A DNA stretch of 64,000 nucleotides from assembly GCF_001552535.1 (NCBI RefSeq), contig NZ_BCRJ01000034.1, forward strand, positions 1 through 64,000, in the 5' to 3' direction. The DNA is from Nocardioides jensenii JCM 1364 = NBRC 14755. GTDB lineage: Bacteria > Actinomycetota > Actinomycetes > Propionibacteriales > Nocardioidaceae. How positions within the stretch are numbered: the stretch's first letter is position 1; each line of letters begins with the position of its first letter. Below the pieces are notes generated by a model. The model had not been told where the DNA came from. It searched no databases and saw only the letters and a program-made list of their open reading frames with translations. The translations under genes and the position numbers were made by a program. This document shows positions 18,152-28,141 of the stretch, in pieces.

Positions 18152-21100
18152 TCAGCGGATCAGCCTGATGCTGTTGATCTCGAGGTCTCCCTGAGAGCTC
18201 AGCGGATCGAGCCGGAGCATGGTCAGCGGACTGTCCAGCGCGGGTATCGGCACCAGGTACACGTGCTCACCGCCCGCCTGGACACCGAACCTGACGCTGC
18301 TGCCTTCACTCGGGCCCGGTGCGGACTCCGTCCCCCAGAAGAGCTGCCCCTCTCCGTCGATCGACGAGGCCATCGTGATCTCCAGGTAGGCACCCTGCGT
18401 GACGTCGAAGGAACCAGCGCCGGGGCCGTAGGCCAGGTTCGGGTCTCCGCCGGTCGAGGTGGCACGGAGCGCTCCGTCCGCCACGGTGAAGTCGGCGAGC
18501 TGGCTGGTCGGGGTCCAGCCCTCGGTGTCACCTGCCGTGTTGAACTCCCACCGCTTCAGCGCGGACGAGACGCGCACCTCGGCGCTGTCACCGGCGGCCG
18601 GGCCGGCTTCGTAGAAGGCTTCGGCAGCTAGGACGGCGGCCAGGTTGGTCGCGTCGGCCGGCGAAGTGACGGTCACCTGGACGGCGGCATCCGCGCTCGC
18701 TGCCAGCTCATAGGGGGCAGTCCGTGGCGTCACTTCCCAGCCCGGTGGCGCGCTGAAGCTCAGTTGCCCGCTCAACGGAGCGTCGGGACGCTGGTTCCGC
18801 AGCGTGATCGTCACCGTGGCGGAGTCACCTGGCTGATCGAGGAGTGCGGGCACCGCGTTCATCGAGACGATGCGCACGGGCGACACCACGTCGACGAGCA
18901 CGCGAACGGGCACCGTCGTCGTGGCCGGGCCGCGGCGATAGCTCATGACACCCTCGACCTCGAGTCCTTGCCCGAGCGGTTGGTCCTCGGCCACGTGGAC
19001 GTCGAGCGGCAGCTCGATCGACTCTCCGGGGCCGACCTGTTCGGTCACCGTGGTCGGGTCTGCCGACCACCCAGCGGGCAGATCCAGGGAGAGCGTCACG
19101 TCGCGAACGGGTTCCGAACCGTTGTTCGTCAGTTGTCCCACGACCCGCAGGGTCGACCCGGGCAGAGCAGGATCCTTCCCGTGGACGAGTGACGCCGAGA
19201 TGTCATGAAGACGTCGGGCGGCCTCGGACATCGCCGAATCGACCCGCGCCAACGACGTGGTGAGCGCATCAGCGTCGCTGGTGGTGATGGCGCCCTCGGT
19301 GACCCACTCGTCGATGAGCCGGCGCAGGCGGTCTGCCCGAGCCTGCCCACTGGCCAACGACTCGGCAGCCAGGTCGGTGTCGCCACCCAGGTACGCCTGG
19401 AAGGCGTCCTCCAGGCTCCTCACGAGCTGCCCGGCCTCGACCGGCAGCCGGTTGTGAACCACCTTCGGCACCTCCGGGGAGTCGGCGACCTCGGCGGCCG
19501 AGTCCTGGAGGTCGAGCGACCTGGCGGCAGCCAGCCCGAGGTAGCCCCGCACGTCGTCCGACTCGAAGGCATAGTCCCCGGAGCCCACCTCGAAGACCGC
19601 CGCTCCGTCCTGCATGCGCACGAAACGGACGCCGGGTGCATCGGCGGCGAGGCTGCCGCCCTCGAAGACGCCCCGCTCGCTGACCGCCGGAACGTGAACC
19701 CGCGCCACGGTGTTGGCGGGAACGGTCACGTCGAGGGTGAGCTGATCCTCGGAGACAGTCCGCCACGTCGACCGGATCTCGCCGTACGGCGAGTAATGGC
19801 TGATCGTGGCGTGCGTCAGCTCTCCGCCCGGCCGTGGTGCAACTCGGAAGGTCGAGTAGCCGGGTCCGGTCGACTGGATGCCCCCGATCGAGGAGTACAT
19901 CCACTCCCCGACAGCGCCGTACGCGTAGTGGTTGAAGGAGTTCATCCCCGGGTCCTGGAATGACCCGTCGGGGCGGATCGAGTCCCACCGCTCCCAGGTC
20001 GTCGTCGCGCCCTTGGTCACTTCGTACAGCCAGGAGGGGTACTGCTTCTCGAGCAACAGCCGGTAGGCCACGTCGTCGCGACCGACGGCGCTCAGCGCGG
20101 GCAGCAGGTGCGGTGTGCCGAGGAACCCGGTGCTCAGGTGCCAGTCCCTGGCCTTGATCGCGGCGACGAACTTGCGGCCGACGGCATCCAGCTGTTCCTC
20201 CGGCACCAGACCCATGTCGATCGCCATGGCGTAGCCGGCCTGGGACCCGGTGCCCACCTGACCGTCCGGTGCGATGAACCGGGCGGTGAACGCGGCCCGC
20301 ACGTCGTCGTACAGCGCCCGGTAGTCGCCCGCCGCCTCGTCGCGCCGGGTCGCCGCGGCCATCTCACTCAGCAGCCGGGCGTCGAGCGCGTAGAAGGCGG
20401 TTGCGAGCAGCGTGTTCGGCGTCGGGTCGTTGAGGTTCAACCAGTCACCGATGCCGTGGCCCTCCGGCACGATGCCGTCCTGCGCCACGGCGGTCCAGTG
20501 GTCGACCAGGCGGACCATGGCCGACCAGTTCTCGTCGATCACGCTCGTGTCACCGTGGTTGCGCCACAGCGCGTCCGTGACCGTGATGAACCCGTCGCCC
20601 CAGCCCGCGGTGGCGACGCTGTCGCGCGAACCCGGCTCGGTGCCCGGCGCGATCCCCGGCATGACGCCGTTCGGGTGCTGGCGCAGCCGCATGTCTCGCA
20701 GCCACTTGGTCAAGAAGGCGTACGTGTCCTGGTTGAACACGGCGGTGTCCGCGATGGCGTTGAGGTCACCGGAGTAGCCCAGCCGCTCGTCGCGGGCCGG
20801 CGTGTCGGTGGGCACGGACAGGAAGTTGCCGCGAATGCCCCACGAGATGTTGGACTGCAGCTGGTTGAGCATCGGGTCGGACGTCGAGAAGGACGCGGCA
20901 GCAGGGTTGTCGGTGCCGACGACGATGCCGGTGACCTCCTCGGCGGCCGGCGGGTCGTCGAGACCGGTGATCTCGACGTAGCGGAAGCCGTGGGAGGTGA
21001 ACCGGGGGCTGAACTCGACGGTGCCGTCCTTCCCCAGGGTCACCGTCTCGGTGGCCTTCGCCGTCCGCAGGTTGGCGGTGTAGAGCGTGCCGTCCGGGTT

Positions 21101-22819
21101 CAGCACCTCGCCGTGGCGGATCCTGACGACGTCGCCGGCCTCACCGGTCAGCCGGACCTTGACCCAGCCCACCATGTTCTGTCCCAGGTCGTAGATGGAG
21201 ACGTCAGACTGAGGATGGGTCAGCTCGACCACGTCCCGTTCCTCCGTGACCCGCGCCGGCGGATCGGTCTGCGCGTGCAGCTCTCCGGGCGATGGCGTGA
21301 GCACTCGCGCCGGCGACCAGTCACCCGTCGCGTCGGGTTCGCTCCACCCCGGCACCTGCCGGCGGTAGTCATAGGTCTCACCCATCAACAGGTCTGCCTC
21401 GAGCACCGGTCCCGGCGTCGTCGTCCAGCTCTCGTCGGTGCCGACGACCTCGGTCGTGCCGTCCTCGTAGGTCACCTCGAGGCGAGCCAGGAAGGCCGGG
21501 TCGGACCCGTAACGATTCGCGCCCACCCAGGCCAGGTGGCCGGCGTACCACCCGTTGCTGAGCTCGGCGCCGATGGTGTTCTCGCCCTGCTGGAGGTGGT
21601 CGGTCACGTCGTAGACCTGGTACTGGACCAGCTGGCTGTAGTCGGTCCAGCCCGGGGCGAGCTCGTGGTCTCCCACCCGCTGGCCGTTGATCTCCGCTCG
21701 ATAGACGCCGAGAGCCGTCGAGTACAGCCGAGCGGAGGCGATCTGCTTGTCGAGCACGAAGTCGCGACGCAACAACGGGAGCGCCTTCTGCTCGGCGGAC
21801 ATCACGCCGTTCTCCACCACACCGGACACCTTCAGCACCCCCTCGCGCACCTCTCCGATCGCGAACGGGTTGACGCCGTCGGAGAAGTCGGTGTGGAACA
21901 AGACCTCCTCGCCCTTCGAGACGGTCACCTCGCGGACGTCACCGGACTCCCCGGCGGCGGTCCGGAAACCGATGGTCCCTGACGAGCGCAGCGGAATCGG
22001 TCGTGAGTCGATCTGGTGACCGTCGATGCTCGTCGCGGCGACCCCGTCGGAGACATCGATGGTGATCTCGTGCTCGGCGCCGAGACCACCGGGCAGGACA
22101 TCGTCCCCAAGGGGCACGTCGGCGAGCGCGGCCCAGGTGCCATTGACCCTGCTGTGTGGCCGGAGGCTCGGCGCCCCACGGTTGGACAGCTGCCACATGT
22201 AGTTGTTCTGCGAGGCGGCCGAGTCGGAGTAGAAGACGATGCCCAGGGCCTCCTGCACGTTGCTGGTGCGCACCGTGAGTGTGTAGTCACTCCAGTCGAC
22301 ACCGCGCGGCGCGTCAGATGGTCCGCCGATCCAGTGAGCCCCCCAGTCCGAGGCCGACGTCGCGTCGTTCGCAAGCGCGGTCTCGAACCAGTCGGTCTCG
22401 CTCCAGGGGCTCATGGTGCCGGAGCCGTCCCACACCCGGACCCGCCAGTGGTAGCGGGTCGTCTCCTCCAAGGCCGGCCCGGCATAGCGAACATTCACCG
22501 ACGTCGAGCTGGACACCCGACCGCTGTCCCACACGACTGCGTCGTCGAAGCCGTCCGCCGACGTCGAGACCTGGATCTGACGCGCGGACTGCACGATTCC
22601 CCGGTCCGGGCCGTGAAGCTGCCACGAGAGGACCGGAGCCTCGACGGGCACGCCGAGTGGGTGCTCCACGTGATTCGTCGAGAGCTCTCCCACGGAGAGG
22701 GCGCCGTTGTCGGCGGCCACCGGCGCCGACCTCACGCTGAGGGTCGTGACCAGCATCGCCACCAGCACCAGCAGCAGCACCAGGAATCGCGGGGCATTCC
22801 GACGGGACGGGCTGGACAT
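18152..22819 (-). CDS. Large exported alpha-L-rhamnosidase (GH78) with C-terminal accessory modules
   Basis: A 1555-residue secreted enzyme. A signal peptide (about 1-36) is followed by the GH78 N-terminal beta domain ('VWDSGRVSSSTSVNV'), an inserted LamG-like region, the rhamnosidase-specific beta domain ('WTDYSQLVQYQVYDVTDHL') and the (alpha/alpha)6 catalytic domain. The general acid is Glu678 in 'ARDERLGYSGD', and 'ATTTWERWDSI' and 'SFNHYAYGAVGEWM' complete the site. After residue 1120 come a helical FIMAH-like module, two NEW3/Ig-like domains and a C-terminal domain of about 125 residues ('GDTEGW' start). The ATG at 22819 follows GGAGG. It releases rhamnose from oligo- or polysaccharides outside the cell. 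It is divergent from the other glycosidase genes, with a LacI-type operator 17 bp upstream. Confidence 0.95.
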   Translation of the reverse strand: MSSPSRRNAPRFLVLLLVLVAMLVTTLSVRSAPVAADNGALSVGELSTNHVEHPLGVPVEAPVLSWQLHGPDRGIVQSARQIQVSTSADGFDDAVVWDSGRVSSSTSVNVRYAGPALEETTRYHWRVRVWDGSGTMSPWSETDWFETALANDATSASDWGAHWIGGPSDAPRGVDWSDYTLTVRTSNVQEALGIVFYSDSAASQNNYMWQLSNRGAPSLRPHSRVNGTWAALADVPLGDDVLPGGLGAEHEITIDVSDGVAATSIDGHQIDSRPIPLRSSGTIGFRTAAGESGDVREVTVSKGEEVLFHTDFSDGVNPFAIGEVREGVLKVSGVVENGVMSAEQKALPLLRRDFVLDKQIASARLYSTALGVYRAEINGQRVGDHELAPGWTDYSQLVQYQVYDVTDHLQQGENTIGAELSNGWYAGHLAWVGANRYGSDPAFLARLEVTYEDGTTEVVGTDESWTTTPGPVLEADLLMGETYDYRRQVPGWSEPDATGDWSPARVLTPSPGELHAQTDPPARVTEERDVVELTHPQSDVSIYDLGQNMVGWVKVRLTGEAGDVVRIRHGEVLNPDGTLYTANLRTAKATETVTLGKDGTVEFSPRFTSHGFRYVEITGLDDPPAAEEVTGIVVGTDNPAAASFSTSDPMLNQLQSNISWGIRGNFLSVPTDTPARDERLGYSGDLNAIADTAVFNQDTYAFLTKWLRDMRLRQHPNGVMPGIAPGTEPGSRDSVATAGWGDGFITVTDALWRNHGDTSVIDENWSAMVRLVDHWTAVAQDGIVPEGHGIGDWLNLNDPTPNTLLATAFYALDARLLSEMAAATRRDEAAGDYRALYDDVRAAFTARFIAPDGQVGTGSQAGYAMAIDMGLVPEEQLDAVGRKFVAAIKARDWHLSTGFLGTPHLLPALSAVGRDDVAYRLLLEKQYPSWLYEVTKGATTTWERWDSIRPDGSFQDPGMNSFNHYAYGAVGEWMYSSIGGIQSTGPGYSTFRVAPRPGGELTHATISHYSPYGEIRSTWRTVSEDQLTLDVTVPANTVARVHVPAVSERGVFEGGSLAADAPGVRFVRMQDGAAVFEVGSGDYAFESDDVRGYLGLAAARSLDLQDSAAEVADSPEVPKVVHNRLPVEAGQLVRSLEDAFQAYLGGDTDLAAESLASGQARADRLRRLIDEWVTEGAITTSDADALTTSLARVDSAMSEAARRLHDISASLVHGKDPALPGSTLRVVGQLTNNGSEPVRDVTLSLDLPAGWSADPTTVTEQVGPGESIELPLDVHVAEDQPLGQGLEVEGVMSYRRGPATTTVPVRVLVDVVSPVRIVSMNAVPALLDQPGDSATVTITLRNQRPDAPLSGQLSFSAPPGWEVTPRTAPYELAASADAAVQVTVTSPADATNLAAVLAAEAFYEAGPAAGDSAEVRVSSALKRWEFNTAGDTEGWTPTSQLADFTVADGALRATSTGGDPNLAYGPGAGSFDVTQGAYLEITMASSIDGEGQLFWGTESAPGPSEGSSVRFGVQAGGEHVYLVPIPALDSPLTMLRLDPLSSQGDLEINSIRLIR

Positions 22820-22836
22820 GTGGCCTCCAAGGAAAC

Positions 22837-22848
22837 TGAACCGTTTCA
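22837..22848. promoter_or_regulatory. LacI-family operator before the GH78 gene
   Basis: TGAACCGTTTCA matches the LacI-family consensus TGAAACGTTTCA at 11 of 12 positions, 17 bp upstream of the leftward rhamnosidase start. It pairs with a second site at 23026, suggesting one regulator controls both directions. No LacI-type gene is in the window. Confidence 0.65.
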
Positions 22849-23025
22849 GGCTGCCTGACGCTAGCAGGGAGGGGCTTGGGCAAACAGGGGTCGAGGTGAC
22901 CGAACCCTGCCAGTTGGGTGTAGGTCGGTGACCTGTTTGAGTTGCGGCCTCCTGAGCCCGGATGGCCGGATCCGGACAGTGCGTTGACGTGACGTCCGCC
23001 ACACACCTAGCGTGCGATGTGGAAT

Positions 23026-23037
23026 TGAAACGTTTGC
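23026..23037. promoter_or_regulatory. LacI-family operator before the rightward glycosidase genes
   Basis: TGAAACGTTTGC matches the TGAAACGTTTCA consensus at 10 of 12 positions with a perfect AAACGTTT core, 21 bp upstream of the GTG at 23059. Both operators lie close to start codons, as expected for repression released by a sugar. Confidence 0.62.
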
Positions 23038-23058
23038 ATTCTCTCGGAGGTCGACATT

Positions 23059-24936
23059 GTGTCGAAGGCTTCAGTGCTCGTCGCGGGGTTGTTCGTCGGT
23101 GTCCTGACCGTGGCCTTGGCTCCCGGGTCGGCCAGCTCGCACGCCGAGGTGACCGCTGACGATCACCCGCCCGCGAGCACAACGGATCCGGCGCCCGCCT
23201 CCTCTGACTTCGGCTACCTGACCGCCACCGATGGCCTCGGTCGCACGCTGCCGCATCACGGCGAGGTGCCCGAACCGAGAGAGGACCGCTACGTCGGCCT
23301 CTTCTACTTCCTCTGGCTGGGTCAGCACTCGACCTCGGGGCCGTACAACATCACCCAGATCCTCGAGGAGCACCCCGAGGCAGTGAACGACCCTGAGCAT
23401 CCCGCGTGGGGTCCTGTGGGGGCGTCCCATCACTGGGGCGAACCGCTCTTCGACTACTACTTCAGCAACGACGCCTGGGTGCTCCGACGCCACGCGCAGA
23501 TGCTCGCCGCCGCGCAGGTCGACTTCCTCTACTTCGACGTGACCAACGCCTTCACCTACAAGGCGGTCTACGACAAGCTCCTCGCCGTCTTCGACGACGT
23601 CCGACGGCAGGGCTGGGACGTGCCGCAGGTGGTGTTCTACACGAATGCCCGCTCCGGGGACACGATCGAGCAGCTCTACGAGGATCTGTACCAGCCCGGC
23701 CGCTACCGCGAGCTGTGGTTCGAGCTCGACGGCAAGCCCCTGATCATCGGCGACCCCGACGAGGTCTCTCCCGAGGTCCGCGACTTCTTCACGTTCCGCC
23801 GGAACCAGTGGCCGAACGAGCCGATGAAGGAGAACGGATTCCCCTGGATCAGCTTCACCCGGCCGCAGCAGGTGTTCGAGGTCGACGGCGAGCCCGACAT
23901 CGTCAACGTGGCGGCCGCCGTGCACAACAACTTCCCGTTCAGCGACCAGCCTTTCTACGGCGCCGGCAACAACTGGTCCCGCAGCTTCCACGACGGATCC
24001 CTCGACCCGGCCCCGGACGCGTACAAGTGGGGATACAACTTCTCCGAGCAGTGGGAGCACGCGCTCGAGGTCGACCCACGCATCGTCGCGGTGACGGGCT
24101 GGAACGAGTGGGTGGCCCAACGCTTCACCGGCGACTTCCCCGGCTGGGACGGCAACCCCGACCGCCCGGAGGACCGCCCGGTCTTCTTCGTCGACCAGGC
24201 CACGACTGAGTTCAGCCGTGACCTCGAACCGATGAAGGGCGGGTACGACGACAACTACTACCTCCAGCTGGTCGACTACATCCGGCAGTACAAGGGGCTC
24301 GGACCGCAGGCGGCGCCGAGTCGGCGGCAGTCGATCGACATCGACGAGGGCTTCGACCAATGGGCCGACGTGCGGCCGGCCTACCGCGACTTCGTCAGAG
24401 ACACCCTGCCCCGTGACCACGCGGGCTTCGGTGGCGTCACCCTCACCAACGACTCCGGGCGCAACGACTTCGAGGAGGTGAAGGTCGCCCGCGACGCCCA
24501 CAACCTCTACTTCTACGCCCGCACCGCCGAGCCCATCGTGGGGTCGGACCAGCAGCGGATGAACCTCTTCCTCAACCTCGACGGCGACGGCGAGAACGGA
24601 TGGAAGGGCTACGACTTCGTCGTCAACCGCACGGCGGGAGAGGGCACCACCTCGCTCGAGGCCAGCCAGGGCGGATGGGACTGGGCGCAGGTCGGCGAGG
24701 TCGACCACCGGGTGTCCGGTGACGAGATGCACCTCGCCATCCCCAGGTCACTGCTGGGTCGTCACGCGCGGGGTCGCCTCCACGTCGAGTTCAAGTGGGC
24801 GGACAACGTGCCCGACGGCGGGGACGTCATGGACTTCTACGTCGACGGAGACGCGGCTCCCGACGGCAGGTTCAGCTATCTCTACACCGAAGTGCCCCGG
24901 CTGCTCGCGCGGCCGGGTTCTGGCGAGGCGCACTGA
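23059..24936 (+). CDS. Exported GH99/WbsX-like glycoside hydrolase with a CBM9-like C-terminal domain
   Basis: A 625-residue secreted protein. After a signal peptide (about 1-28) and a Pro/Thr linker comes a TIM-barrel domain with 'RYVGLFYFLWLGQHSTSGPY', 'DFLYFDVTNAFTYKAVYDKL' and 'VTGWNEWVAQRF'. The last motif resembles the WNEW(A/V)E active-site strand of WbsX/GH99-like proteins, although the Glu that usually follows is replaced here by Ala-Gln. From about residue 420 a DOMON/CBM9-like beta sandwich follows ('EEVKVARDAHNLYFYARTAE'), probably sugar-binding. The GTG at 23059 follows CGGAGG at 23045-23050. It is first in the rightward operon under the LacI-type operator at 23026. Linkage specificity is unknown; the neighbours suggest a rhamnose-bearing glycan. 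Confidence 0.75.
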   Translation: MSKASVLVAGLFVGVLTVALAPGSASSHAEVTADDHPPASTTDPAPASSDFGYLTATDGLGRTLPHHGEVPEPREDRYVGLFYFLWLGQHSTSGPYNITQILEEHPEAVNDPEHPAWGPVGASHHWGEPLFDYYFSNDAWVLRRHAQMLAAAQVDFLYFDVTNAFTYKAVYDKLLAVFDDVRRQGWDVPQVVFYTNARSGDTIEQLYEDLYQPGRYRELWFELDGKPLIIGDPDEVSPEVRDFFTFRRNQWPNEPMKENGFPWISFTRPQQVFEVDGEPDIVNVAAAVHNNFPFSDQPFYGAGNNWSRSFHDGSLDPAPDAYKWGYNFSEQWEHALEVDPRIVAVTGWNEWVAQRFTGDFPGWDGNPDRPEDRPVFFVDQATTEFSRDLEPMKGGYDDNYYLQLVDYIRQYKGLGPQAAPSRRQSIDIDEGFDQWADVRPAYRDFVRDTLPRDHAGFGGVTLTNDSGRNDFEEVKVARDAHNLYFYARTAEPIVGSDQQRMNLFLNLDGDGENGWKGYDFVVNRTAGEGTTSLEASQGGWDWAQVGEVDHRVSGDEMHLAIPRSLLGRHARGRLHVEFKWADNVPDGGDVMDFYVDGDAAPDGRFSYLYTEVPRLLARPGSGEAH

Positions 24937-24994
24937 CGGGAGCGCCGACTCGACCCGCTCATGACCTGACAAACCAACCTTGGAGATACCTCTC

Positions 24995-27900
24995 ATGTCT
25001 CGGTTCATCGCCATCATCGCCAGCGTGCTCGCCCTGGCCCTGGGCAACTCGGCACTCGTCGTCGCACCGGCGACCAGCGCCTCCGCGACCGCGCCCAGCA
25101 GCGACCTGCGGGTCGGGCAGCTGACCGTCAACGGCACCCACAACCCGCTCGGCTTCGACGACCCGACGCCACGGTTCGGCTGGGTGATGCAGGCCAAGGA
25201 GAACGGCCAGGCACAGACCGCCTACCGGCTGCTGGTCGCGACCAGTCCGTCGTTGCTCAAGGCCGGCCGGGCAGACGTGTGGGACAGCGGCAAGGTCGAG
25301 TCCGCCGACTCACGGCAGGTGGCCTACGACGGCCCGAAGGTCACCTCGCGCACCCGCTACTTCTGGAGCGTCCAGGTGTGGGACGCCGCCGGCCAGCCGG
25401 CGCCGCCCAGCAACGTGGCGTGGTTCGAGACCGGGCTGCTGCAGAAGTCTGACTGGACGGCCGAGTGGATCGCCCACGACGCGAAGTTCTGGCTGCCCAC
25501 CACCAACACCGAGCAGAGCTACCCGGCGGAGCTGCTCGCCGGCAAGACGCTCGGCCAGACGTTCACCGCGGACCGGCCGTTCGATGCCGCCGCAGGTCGG
25601 ATGCCGACCTGGAACACGGCCGACTCCGACGTCACCGTGACGCTCCGCCGCGACGGCCCCGCCGGCGCGGTACTCGCGACGCAGCGTCTCGTCGACCACC
25701 CCGACAACGGGTGGGGCGAGGTGAAGCTCGACGCGCCCGCCGAGCCGGGCACCTACTATCTCGAGATCTCCGACGTCGAGGGCAAGGTCGGCTGGTGGAG
25801 TCACAGCGACGACAAGTACGCCCACGGCACGGCGTACGCCGACGGTGAGCCGGTTGCCGGTGACCGCACCGTCCGGTGGACCCCGACGACGCAGGCGGAC
25901 GACGAGCGCACCTCCCAGCTGCGCAAGGAGTTCGAGCTCGGCGACGACATCAAGTCGGCACGCCTCTACGTCACGGCGCTCGGCGTGCACGACGTACACC
26001 TCAACGGTCAGCTGGTGAGCAAGGACCGGTTCGCCCCGGGGTGGACCGACTACAACAAGCGCGTGCAGTACCAGACCTACGACGTCACCGACCTGGTCCG
26101 CGGCGGCGACAACGCCATCGGTGCGCGGCTCTCGACCGGGTGGTACTCGGGCAAGATCGCGATCTATGGCCAGAACCTCTATGGCCAGCTCCCGGGCCTG
26201 CTCGCCCAGCTCGAGGTCACTCACGCCGACGGCACCACCGAGACCGTGACGACCGACGACTCATGGCGCAGCACCCGCGGCGAGATCCGCGAGTCGGACA
26301 TGCAGGACGGCGAGGCGATCGACGCCCGCGAGGCCACGCCCGGCTGGACGACGTCTGGCTATGACGACTCCACGTGGAAGCAAGTGATCCCGAAGACCGG
26401 CGTGACCGCGGAGCTCGTCGCCCAGGCCGACCCGCCGGCGCGGGTGACGCGGGAGCTGCCGACGCAGGAGATGACCGAGCCCGAGCCCGACACCTACGTC
26501 TTCGACGTCGGACAGAACATGGTCGGCACCGCACGGATCCAGGTGCGCAACCCGGAGCCGGGGCAGAAGCTGACCATCCGCTACGGGGAGGAGATCAACC
26601 CCGACGGCACGCTCTACACCGCGAACCTGCGCTCGGCCAAGGCGACCGACACCTACATCGCCAAGGGCGACGACGTCGAGACGATCGACCCGGTCTTCAC
26701 CTTCCACGGGTTCCGCTACGTCGAGATCACCGGCTACCCGGGCCGCCCGAAGACCTCCGACGTGGTGGGACAGGTGATCAACACCGACGCACCGGAGACC
26801 GGCTCGCTGGAGACCTCCAGCCCGATGCTCAACCAGCTGCAGAGCAACATCACCTGGTCGCAACGCGGCAACTTCCTCAGCGTCCCGACCGACTGCCCCC
26901 AGCGCGACGAGCGGATGGGCTGGACCGGCGACATCAACGTCTTCGCACCGACCGCCGCGTTCAACATGGACGTCTCGACCTTCCTCGGCGACAAGTGGCT
27001 GCGCGACCTGCGCGACGCCCAACGCAGCGACGGGGCGTTCACCGACGTGGCGCCCTTCGTGCCCGTCGTCGGGGCCGGCAACACCGGCTGGGGAGACGCC
27101 GGCATCACGGTGCCCTACACGGTCTGGCAGACCTACGGCGACACCGAGGTCATCGACGAGAACTACGACGCGATGGCCGCGTGGATCACCTACCTCACGA
27201 ACAACAGCACCGGCTACATCCGACCCGACTCCGGTTACGGCGACTGGCTCAACCTCGACGACAACGCCCCACGCGACCTCATCGGGACGGCGTACTTCGC
27301 CCACGTGAGCGGCCTGATGTCGCAGATGGCGCAGGCAGTCGGGAAGACCGCGGACGCCCAGGAGTACGCCGACCTCGCCGACGCGGTGGAGCAGGCGTTC
27401 GTGAAGAAGTACGTCGCCGCCGACGGAAGCCTGCCCGGCGACGCGCAGGCCGGCTACGTGATCGCGCTGTCCTTCGGGCTGATCCCCGACGACCTCGTCG
27501 ACGAGACGGCCGACCACCTGGTGGCCAACCTCGAGCGGCACGACTGGCACCTGGCCACCGGGTTCCTCGGCACCCCCGACCTGTTGCCCGTGCTCACCGA
27601 GACCGGCCACACCGACGTCGCCTACCGGCTGCTCAACCAGCGCAGCTATCCGTCGTGGGGCTATGAGATCGACAACGGGGCGACCACGATCTGGGAGCGG
27701 TGGAACTCGATCGAGCCGGACGGCAGCTTCGGCGACGTCAACATGAACTCCTTCAACCACTACTCCTACGGAGCGGTCGGGAACTGGATGTACCGCAACG
27801 TCGCCGGCATCCAGCCGGACCCCGAGCACCCCGGCTACAAGCACTTCACCGTGGCGCCGATTCCCGGCGGCGGACTCACCCACGCGGAGGGGTCCTTCGA

Positions 27901-28141
27901 GAGCGGCTACGGCACCATCACCTCGGCCTGGCGCCTGGACGACGGCGACCTGTCGCTCGACGTCACGGTGCCCGTCAACACGACGGCCACGATCGAGATC
28001 CCCGCCGACGACGCGGTCCTGGTCGACGGCGCCGCGGCGGCCAAGGCCCCGGGCGTCACGTCGGTCGAGCGCGACGGCGACGTCGTGCGCATCGAGGTCG
28101 GTTCCGGCACCTACCAGTTCAGCGAGGGGAACGCCCGATGA
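24995..28141 (+). CDS. Exported alpha-L-rhamnosidase (GH78)
   Basis: A 1048-residue secreted GH78 enzyme. A signal peptide (about 1-32) precedes the N-terminal beta domain ('VWDSGKVESADSRQVAYDGP'), an extra beta domain (about 175-285, 'GTYYLEISDVEGKVGWW'), the rhamnosidase beta domain and the (alpha/alpha)6 barrel. 'CPQRDERMGWTGD' with general acid Glu639 is a textbook GH78 site, and 'GATTIWERWNSIEPDGSF' follows. The ATG at 24995 is preceded by GGAG at 24982-24985. It shares domain order with the divergent 1555-residue rhamnosidase but lacks that enzyme's long C-terminal extension. Its stop overlaps the next start (ATGA), so the GH106-like gene is translated with it. Confidence 0.96.
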   Translation: MSRFIAIIASVLALALGNSALVVAPATSASATAPSSDLRVGQLTVNGTHNPLGFDDPTPRFGWVMQAKENGQAQTAYRLLVATSPSLLKAGRADVWDSGKVESADSRQVAYDGPKVTSRTRYFWSVQVWDAAGQPAPPSNVAWFETGLLQKSDWTAEWIAHDAKFWLPTTNTEQSYPAELLAGKTLGQTFTADRPFDAAAGRMPTWNTADSDVTVTLRRDGPAGAVLATQRLVDHPDNGWGEVKLDAPAEPGTYYLEISDVEGKVGWWSHSDDKYAHGTAYADGEPVAGDRTVRWTPTTQADDERTSQLRKEFELGDDIKSARLYVTALGVHDVHLNGQLVSKDRFAPGWTDYNKRVQYQTYDVTDLVRGGDNAIGARLSTGWYSGKIAIYGQNLYGQLPGLLAQLEVTHADGTTETVTTDDSWRSTRGEIRESDMQDGEAIDAREATPGWTTSGYDDSTWKQVIPKTGVTAELVAQADPPARVTRELPTQEMTEPEPDTYVFDVGQNMVGTARIQVRNPEPGQKLTIRYGEEINPDGTLYTANLRSAKATDTYIAKGDDVETIDPVFTFHGFRYVEITGYPGRPKTSDVVGQVINTDAPETGSLETSSPMLNQLQSNITWSQRGNFLSVPTDCPQRDERMGWTGDINVFAPTAAFNMDVSTFLGDKWLRDLRDAQRSDGAFTDVAPFVPVVGAGNTGWGDAGITVPYTVWQTYGDTEVIDENYDAMAAWITYLTNNSTGYIRPDSGYGDWLNLDDNAPRDLIGTAYFAHVSGLMSQMAQAVGKTADAQEYADLADAVEQAFVKKYVAADGSLPGDAQAGYVIALSFGLIPDDLVDETADHLVANLERHDWHLATGFLGTPDLLPVLTETGHTDVAYRLLNQRSYPSWGYEIDNGATTIWERWNSIEPDGSFGDVNMNSFNHYSYGAVGNWMYRNVAGIQPDPEHPGYKHFTVAPIPGGGLTHAEGSFESGYGTITSAWRLDDGDLSLDVTVPVNTTATIEIPADDAVLVDGAAAAKAPGVTSVERDGDVVRIEVGSGTYQFSEGNAR

